From contig NZ_CP076132.1 in the NCBI RefSeq assembly GCF_018736045.1, positions 3,023,501-3,087,500 of the forward strand: DNA of 64,000 bases. Direction: 5' to 3'. The notes under the pieces are model-generated. The model was not told where the DNA came from. It saw nothing but the letters and a program-made list of their open reading frames with translations, and searched no databases. The DNA is from Flammeovirga yaeyamensis (GTDB taxonomy: Bacteria; Bacteroidota; Bacteroidia; Cytophagales; Flammeovirgaceae). Both the position numbers and the translations under genes were made by a program. Below, one piece after another: positions 59,474-64,000 of the stretch (position 1 is its first letter; every line of letters starts with the position of its first letter).

Positions 59474-60544
59474 TTACTCTTTACCTTCGAGATTTCTAAT
59501 CTGAGGTTTCCCTATATTTCCATCCTCCGAAAGTAAAATGGCAATTTTTCTAGTACTTTCGAATTCGGCGAATACTATTATCATCAATACAGTTATTGGA
59601 ACGGAAAGAATCATTCCTATCACACCCCATAATGTTCCCCAAAAAGCCAATGCTATTAGCACGACAAGGCCACTTACATTAAGAGAATTACCCATCATTT
59701 TTGGTTCAACAAAGTTTCCTATTACAACCTGAATAGCTCCAACAGCTATCAAGACTAACAAACCAACAGATGGTTCTCCGGTTTGAATAACAATAAAAGC
59801 AGATGGGAATAAGGTAGCTATCAAAGAACCGATTGTTGGTATATAGTTCAACAAGAAAATTATAGCAGCCCAGAAGAAAGGAGCATCAATACCTACAAAT
59901 AATAATACAAAATAACTAAGTACTCCTGTAATTACACTCACAAATGTTTTTAGTGTTAAATAACTAGATACCGTTTTACTAACTCTTTCTAATAGTTTAA
60001 TAACACTTTCTTGATCATTCGATTCAGGATACATTGCTCTAATCTTATGACCAAACCCACTCTCCTCTAACAATAGGAAAACAACATATAAAAGTATGGT
60101 AAAAGCATTCCCAAATAGATCGGTTACTGAACTTAATACGGTTCTCAATAAAGATGTAAAGTTTGTATTCCCCACCATTTTATTTAATGACTTGGTAATG
60201 TTTATATCAAATACTGCATTGATTTTATCTTCCATTTTCTGAAGATTTCCATCGTAATGTGACATGCTTTCTGATAAGTTTTGGATACTTAGACTTAGAA
60301 GCTTTACCACAACAAATAGAATACTAAAGATCATGATAGAAGCAAAAAGATTTTGAAGCCAAACGGGCATTTTAGCATCCTTTAGAGAGATCAATTTACT
60401 TATCATTGTTCGTACTTCTACGACAATAAGCCAGAAGATTGCAGCTAAGATTAAAGGTACAATAATGCTTTTAAGGTAGATAAGTGAAACAACAATGACA
60501 ACGATCAAAATGGCTACACTTGCAGATTTGTTTATTTGAGTCAT
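59474..60544 (-). CDS. AI-2E family (PerM/TqsA-type) membrane protein
   Basis: The 356-residue protein has about seven or eight helices in the family layout. Three N-terminal helices (SVAILIVVIVVSLIYL and following) are followed by a soluble segment (~90-140) and a C-terminal helical block. That block contains FLLNYIPTIGSLIATLFPS and the FVEPKMMGNSLNVSGLVVL motif. Members include TqsA (AI-2 export) and sodium/proton antiporters, so the substrate here is open. It is monocistronic. Confidence 0.92.
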   Translation of the reverse strand: MTQINKSASVAILIVVIVVSLIYLKSIIVPLILAAIFWLIVVEVRTMISKLISLKDAKMPVWLQNLFASIMIFSILFVVVKLLSLSIQNLSESMSHYDGNLQKMEDKINAVFDINITKSLNKMVGNTNFTSLLRTVLSSVTDLFGNAFTILLYVVFLLLEESGFGHKIRAMYPESNDQESVIKLLERVSKTVSSYLTLKTFVSVITGVLSYFVLLFVGIDAPFFWAAIIFLLNYIPTIGSLIATLFPSAFIVIQTGEPSVGLLVLIAVGAIQVVIGNFVEPKMMGNSLNVSGLVVLIALAFWGTLWGVIGMILSVPITVLMIIVFAEFESTRKIAILLSEDGNIGKPQIRNLEGKE

Positions 60545-60628
60545 GTATGATTAGCTAATAAAGTATTTTCAAACATTTAAAAATAGAACATTTTCGAAAA
60601 TAACGAACGATTTCGAACAGTATTTTTT

Positions 60629-60693
60629 TGTGCCATATCGATCAATTTGATTGTAACTACTTGATTTACTGTTGATTACAATTTTTTGGCACA
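60629..60693. promoter_or_regulatory. Nested inverted repeats in the divergent region before the TPR-protein gene
   Basis: TGTGCCA (60629-60635) pairs with TGGCACA (60687-60693). Inside it, ATTGTAA (60650-60656) pairs with TTACAAT (60676-60682), and both are perfect. The element lies between the divergent starts at 60544 and 60788. A GTAATC/GATTAC pair follows near 60741-60764. Confidence 0.45.
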
Positions 60694-60787
60694 GATATCG
60701 AATAATTGTAAATGTGTCAAATTAATTTTCTTTATTCTCTTGTAATCAGTTGATTATGAGATTACTTACTATTAAATACAAATTAAA

Positions 60788-61189
60788 ATGAAAACTATTT
60801 TCTCTATCGTCCTAGTGTCATTAATTACATTTACAAGTTTTGCTAAAACAGCAGAAGGACCTGCATCTGATAAAATGTCTAAGTTAATCAAAATGGTGAA
60901 TAATGCAGATAAATCAGATTGGGTTACTCTTAACAAGGCTGCATCTTACAACATCAACTGGAATGCTGATATTGAATTAGCAAAACAATGGATTGAAGCT
61001 TCCATTGCGATTAACGACAATGCTGAAGCTTATGAATTATTGGGTGATTATCATTTAAGAAAAGGTGATTTAGAAAAAGCTTATGAGAATTATTATACAG
61101 CTTTAGAAAAAGGAATGTTCTCCTTAAGAAAATCTGATTTCGAAAGAATCCAAAGAAAGAACTTAGTCTTTGGTAGATCACTTAAATAA
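60788..61189 (+). CDS. Small secreted TPR-like protein
   Basis: The 133-residue protein has a signal peptide (IVLVSLITFTSFAKT, cleavage near AKTAEG). Helical repeats follow, including a TPR-like unit AYELLGDYHLRKGDLEKAY near residues 94-112 and a basic C-terminus. It is probably a periplasmic protein-interaction module. It is monocistronic, with structured sequence upstream and a terminator after the stop. Confidence 0.75.
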   Translation: MKTIFSIVLVSLITFTSFAKTAEGPASDKMSKLIKMVNNADKSDWVTLNKAASYNINWNADIELAKQWIEASIAINDNAEAYELLGDYHLRKGDLEKAYENYYTALEKGMFSLRKSDFERIQRKNLVFGRSLK

Positions 61190-61226
61190 TTTCTATCGAG
61201 TAATTATCAAGTAGTAAACATTCTGA

Positions 61227-61258
61227 AGCCCACGTATTATTGCGTGGGTTATTTTTTC
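61227..61258 (+). terminator. Terminator after the TPR-like gene
   Basis: CCCACG (61229-61234) pairs with CGTGGG (61243-61248), and a T-rich tail (TTATTTTTTC) follows. The tail overlaps the end of the convergent DUF2490 gene. Confidence 0.85.
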
Positions 61259-62115
61259 ATTAATTTTTTCCTTCTCTTTTCTCTTCCTTCTCCAGGACAA
61301 TTACAATCTTCTTTTGTTCTAAAACTATATTTAAAAGTTAACCCATAAACTGGTGTGATTAAATTAAGATTTCTTTCAGGCTTGGCGGGTTGTACAATAT
61401 TTCCATCTTCATCATATGATGGCAAAGTAGCTGGAGCAAAGAAAAACTGAGTGTCTCTCATGGCAAATGCTCCTATTCTAATATTCTCATTAAGCAGATA
61501 ATAAAAATCAAATCTCAATCGAGATAAATCAACTAATCTTTCTTCTGTGGATTCATCATTGGTATGAACAAAAATTTCATATGAAAATTCACCTCTAAAT
61601 TTTGCATTTCCTATAGGGAAACTTTTTCCTAACATCGCCCAAAATCCAAAACGACCAAAATCAGAACGGTCGCCTGGTTTGTCTTCTATTTCATTTGGTG
61701 AAATATATTCATATTGTAATCTTTTTTGGAAATCAAGTAATCCACCAATTTGACCATTGTGTTGTAAGAAACCTCTGTAATACCAAACATTCCAATTAGG
61801 TTCAAACACTGAACGAATAGATGCTCCAATATATAGTTTTGGAGTCAGTTTATGAGCATACCCCAACATCACATGTGCTCTATTCATCTTTAGTCCATCT
61901 ACAATATAACTATCAAAATTTGAGGATCTTGTATTTCCTTCGAAGAAGACAGAGTCTCCATTATTTAATTGATAATCGACATTCCATATTGTCCAAAAAG
62001 AGGTATCTAAATATCTTTTTTCTGTTTCTTGAGCTACTGAAATATGTGTAACGCAAAATAATAATAGGATGTATATTTTGTTAAAATTTGACAAATCAAC
62101 TCTCAAGATCTTCAT
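61249..62115 (-). CDS. DUF2490-type outer-membrane barrel protein
   Basis: The 288-residue protein has a signal segment (IYILLLFCVTHISVAQE; the ATG at 62115 gives a ~13-residue leader before it). A barrel follows with strands such as FWTIWNVDYQLNNGDSVFFE, VMLGYAHKLTPKLYIGA and IRIGAFAMRDTQFFFAP, matching DUF2490 proteins. An unusual C-terminal tail contains a CNCPGEG motif followed by KRRKKLMKK. It is probably an outer-membrane protein of unknown function. It is convergent with the TPR gene. Confidence 0.8.
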   Translation of the reverse strand: MKILRVDLSNFNKIYILLLFCVTHISVAQETEKRYLDTSFWTIWNVDYQLNNGDSVFFEGNTRSSNFDSYIVDGLKMNRAHVMLGYAHKLTPKLYIGASIRSVFEPNWNVWYYRGFLQHNGQIGGLLDFQKRLQYEYISPNEIEDKPGDRSDFGRFGFWAMLGKSFPIGNAKFRGEFSYEIFVHTNDESTEERLVDLSRLRFDFYYLLNENIRIGAFAMRDTQFFFAPATLPSYDEDGNIVQPAKPERNLNLITPVYGLTFKYSFRTKEDCNCPGEGREKRRKKLMKK

Positions 62116-62323
62116 TATTGTTAAAGCAAGAATTATGTTAACATTTGAATTGTAACTAAGTGAAGTGAGTTACCGATTCAATAAGTACTGATATAAAAAT
62201 GTTTGAAACATCTCTTACACCTCAAACATGCCACCTGAACACATTGCTCATCATCGCAATATTTAAGTGTGCCTTTATAAAAATAACATAATCATTTCGA
62301 TTTTATACATAATAACTGCATTA

Positions 62324-63592
62324 ATGAAAAAAACTACACCATCCACTATCGGACCAACTACCGGAAAAATGCGTCTTGGCGTTATTGATGCTTTAAGAGG
62401 ATTTGCCATTCTTGGTATTCTCTTCGCAAATATCCTAAGTTGGAGTTTATTTAAGTTTACACCATTTAGCACTTTAGAACAATTACCTTATCATGAATTA
62501 AACGATACTTTATATTCCTTATTAAGCTTCTTTATTGATACGAAGTTTTACAGTATTTTCTCTATATTATTTGGAGTGGGTTTCTTCCTTCAATATGATA
62601 GACAAAGAGATAATCAGGAGGCATTTTTAAAAGTATATAAGCGTAGATTAAGATTTTTGATCCTTTTTGGATTTATCCATATGCTTTTCTGGTCGGGTGA
62701 TATTTTGATGCTTTATGGTATGATGGCATTTGTCTTTATACAATTCAGAAACTTACCATCGAATAAAATCTTAGCTTGGTCAATAGGTTTAATGGCAGCC
62801 CCATTACTAATTGATGTAATAGTGATGATGATTGCTCCAGGTTGGATGACACCAGAACAATCATTGGCTAAGAAAACATATATCGATCAAGATCCTGCAT
62901 CTGTTGTTGCTGCTTTTGAAAGTGGAAATGTTTTAGTTGCCTTAAAACAGAACCTACATAATGTGATGTGGAGATGGTTTGATTTCCTTCCTTCAGGTAG
63001 ACCATTTAAAGTATTAGGCTTGTTTTTATTAGGTTTTTACTTACAGTCTAAAAACTTCTTTACAGAAACAGGCAGATCATGGAAAGTAGTTATTGGTTTC
63101 TTTACAGTTGGTGCAATAAGTCACTTTATCGGTTATCAAATTGGAGGTTCTATGGCATTATTCGCCTCTACTCCAAGTGATTTATTCTTTAAAGCGATCA
63201 TGGTCTTTGGACAGATCTGTTTAGCATTATCCTATGCTTCATTGTTATCAATCATTTATTACACCAAATGGGGCGAGACTATTTTCTTCCCACTAACAGC
63301 TGTAGGTAAAATGTCATTTACCAATTACCTATCTCATACTTTTATCGGTATCGTCATTTTCTACGGAGTTGGTTTTGGATTAGGCGGACAATTAAACTTG
63401 GCTCCAATATTTATCTTGGCTGTATTTATTTATGCCTTCCAAGTAGGTTATAGTTATTATTGGTTGAAGTATTTCAAGTTTGGTCCATTAGAATGGGGTT
63501 GGAAATGTTTGACCTACAAGAAAAGGTTTCCAATTAGAAACAGTACTTATGAAAAAATAAAAGCTCAAAAAGCAAAACAAGCTTTGGGTTAA
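62324..63592 (+). CDS. DUF418 (YeiB-like) membrane protein
   Basis: The 422-residue protein has about ten hydrophobic helices. The N-terminal signature IDALRGFAILGILFANI resembles the acyltransferase-3/HGSNAT-like family start. DUF418 blocks in the C-terminal half include FFPLTAVGKMSFTNYLSHT and LEWGWKCLTY. It may transfer an acyl group across the membrane or act as a transporter; neither is proven for the family. ATG 62324 is preferred to an upstream frame start at 62267. It is monocistronic. Confidence 0.9.
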   Translation: MKKTTPSTIGPTTGKMRLGVIDALRGFAILGILFANILSWSLFKFTPFSTLEQLPYHELNDTLYSLLSFFIDTKFYSIFSILFGVGFFLQYDRQRDNQEAFLKVYKRRLRFLILFGFIHMLFWSGDILMLYGMMAFVFIQFRNLPSNKILAWSIGLMAAPLLIDVIVMMIAPGWMTPEQSLAKKTYIDQDPASVVAAFESGNVLVALKQNLHNVMWRWFDFLPSGRPFKVLGLFLLGFYLQSKNFFTETGRSWKVVIGFFTVGAISHFIGYQIGGSMALFASTPSDLFFKAIMVFGQICLALSYASLLSIIYYTKWGETIFFPLTAVGKMSFTNYLSHTFIGIVIFYGVGFGLGGQLNLAPIFILAVFIYAFQVGYSYYWLKYFKFGPLEWGWKCLTYKKRFPIRNSTYEKIKAQKAKQALG

Positions 63593-63605
63593 AAAATACA
63601 TAAAC

Positions 63606-63646
63606 AAAAAGGCGATTAGAAAAATTTTTCTAATCGCCTTTTTTAT
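63606..63646. terminator. 38-base perfect palindromic terminator
   Basis: AAAAAGGCGATTAGAAAAA is followed at once by its reverse complement (63606-63643), then more T. It can end both the DUF418 gene and the convergent DUF3127 gene. Confidence 0.95.
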
Positions 63647-63664
63647 ATTTCAAACTACCAAAAA

Positions 63665-64000
63665 TTAGAATGGTAGATCGTCAGTTACATCATCGCCAGA
63701 TGATGCAATATTTTCTGTTGGAGTTGTTGGAGCCGGAGTACTTGTTGGTGCTGCCGGTGTTGGAGCTGGAGTAGAAGGAGCTGCACCATACTGAGGAGCT
63801 TGTGCCTGTGGTTGGTAAGCTGCTGCTTGTTGGATTCTCCATGCTTCCAAGTTAGTGAAGTAGATTGTCTCACCACCTTTGTCGTATGGACGACCTCTTA
63901 AATCAAAAGTAACGGCGATATCATCTCCTTCGTTGAAACTATCCAATAAATTACAACGATCTTGAGTGGCCTGAAACTTAATGTATTGAGGATACTGTCC
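63665..64000 (-). CDS. DUF3127 domain protein (N-terminus outside the window)
   Basis: The minus-strand frame is open to the right edge and gives 111 residues. It contains the DUF3127 blocks GQYPQYIKFQATQDRCNLLD, FNEGDDIAVTFDLRGRPYDK and YFTNLEAWRI, an OB-like fold proposed to bind single-stranded DNA. A Pro/Ala/Thr/Gln-rich low-complexity linker follows, and the protein ends in an acidic tip (SGDDVTDDLPF) that strongly resembles the C-terminal tip of SSB proteins. The real start is beyond base 64000; the TTG at 63946 is internal. The acidic tip suggests it recruits replication or repair partners as SSB does (inference). Confidence 0.88.
   Translation of the reverse strand, partial: GQYPQYIKFQATQDRCNLLDSFNEGDDIAVTFDLRGRPYDKGGETIYFTNLEAWRIQQAAAYQPQAQAPQYGAAPSTPAPTPAAPTSTPAPTTPTENIASSGDDVTDDLPF

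Noticed and set aside
60756-60791. 11-residue leader ORF overlapping the TPR-protein start (ATGA)
   Set aside because: It is too short to separate from chance; it has no regulatory amino-acid codon run and no terminator between it and the gene.
1-64000. rRNA, tRNA, insertion sequence or prophage
   Set aside because: I saw no tRNA T-loop/acceptor pattern, no rRNA-like stretch, no transposase or integrase frame, and no terminal repeats with target duplications. A tRNAscan-SE and ISfinder search would settle this.

Overview
The window looks like chromosomal DNA of an AT-rich, gliding or marine-type Bacteroidota, most likely a Cytophagales member near Flammeovirga. That placement is inference. 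The evidence is: no Shine-Dalgarno sequences; many starts preceded by the Bacteroidota -7 motif TAnnTTTG; TonB-dependent receptors and outer-membrane barrels; lipoproteins with acidic residues after the lipobox Cys; family choices such as DUF349, DUF3127, the Gre-like 150-residue protein and LytS/LytTR pairs. I found no rRNA, tRNA, insertion sequence, prophage or CRISPR array. Most of the window is ordinary core chromosome with short intergenic gaps and many clear hairpin terminators.

Layout. 1-5 kb: start of recQ (cut by the window edge) divergent from pyrE, then a two-gene unit (arginyltransferase-like GNAT protein plus an Abi-alpha-like protein), a TTACCTC tandem repeat and an SDR oxidoreductase. 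5-10 kb: a 59-residue ORF upstream of a TonB-dependent receptor, then a DUF349 protein. 9.7-19 kb: solitary nuoD, a glycosyltransferase, the TrkA/TrkH potassium uptake pair, hemH, a receiver-histidine kinase and ychF. 19-28 kb: a methyltransferase with hisI, an HNH protein, an alkyltransferase-like DNA repair protein, a secreted DNA/RNA endonuclease, a PAS kinase with a decayed ATPase domain, a cupin, a Crp/Fnr regulator and a rhodanese. 28-38 kb: an outer-membrane barrel receptor with unusual upstream repeats, a Upf1-like helicase, two barrel proteins in an overlapping pair, a Sel1-repeat protein and a secreted serpin. 38-48.5 kb: lysA, a Gre-like protein between two 18-bp repeats, leuS, a thioredoxin-fold lipoprotein lacking its cysteines, a transglutaminase-like lipoprotein, a Nudix hydrolase, and pyrR-pyrB with a terminator/attenuator between them.

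48.7-54.3 kb is the most distinctive region. It holds a LytTR regulator with a degenerate receiver, three small lipoproteins (two of them paralogues with surface-export-like acidic signals), a LytS-type kinase overlapping an intact LytTR regulator, and a lipoprotein with AMPK/CBM48-like E-set repeats translationally coupled to that regulator. I read it as a possible cell-surface signalling locus and the best candidate here for an undescribed system.

54.3-64 kb: a TolC-HlyD-ABC permease export operon behind a perfect 18-bp palindrome at its predicted transcription start, a DUF819 membrane protein, an AI-2E family exporter-like protein, a small secreted TPR protein, a DUF2490 barrel, a DUF418 membrane protein, and the C-terminal part of a DUF3127 protein cut by the right edge.
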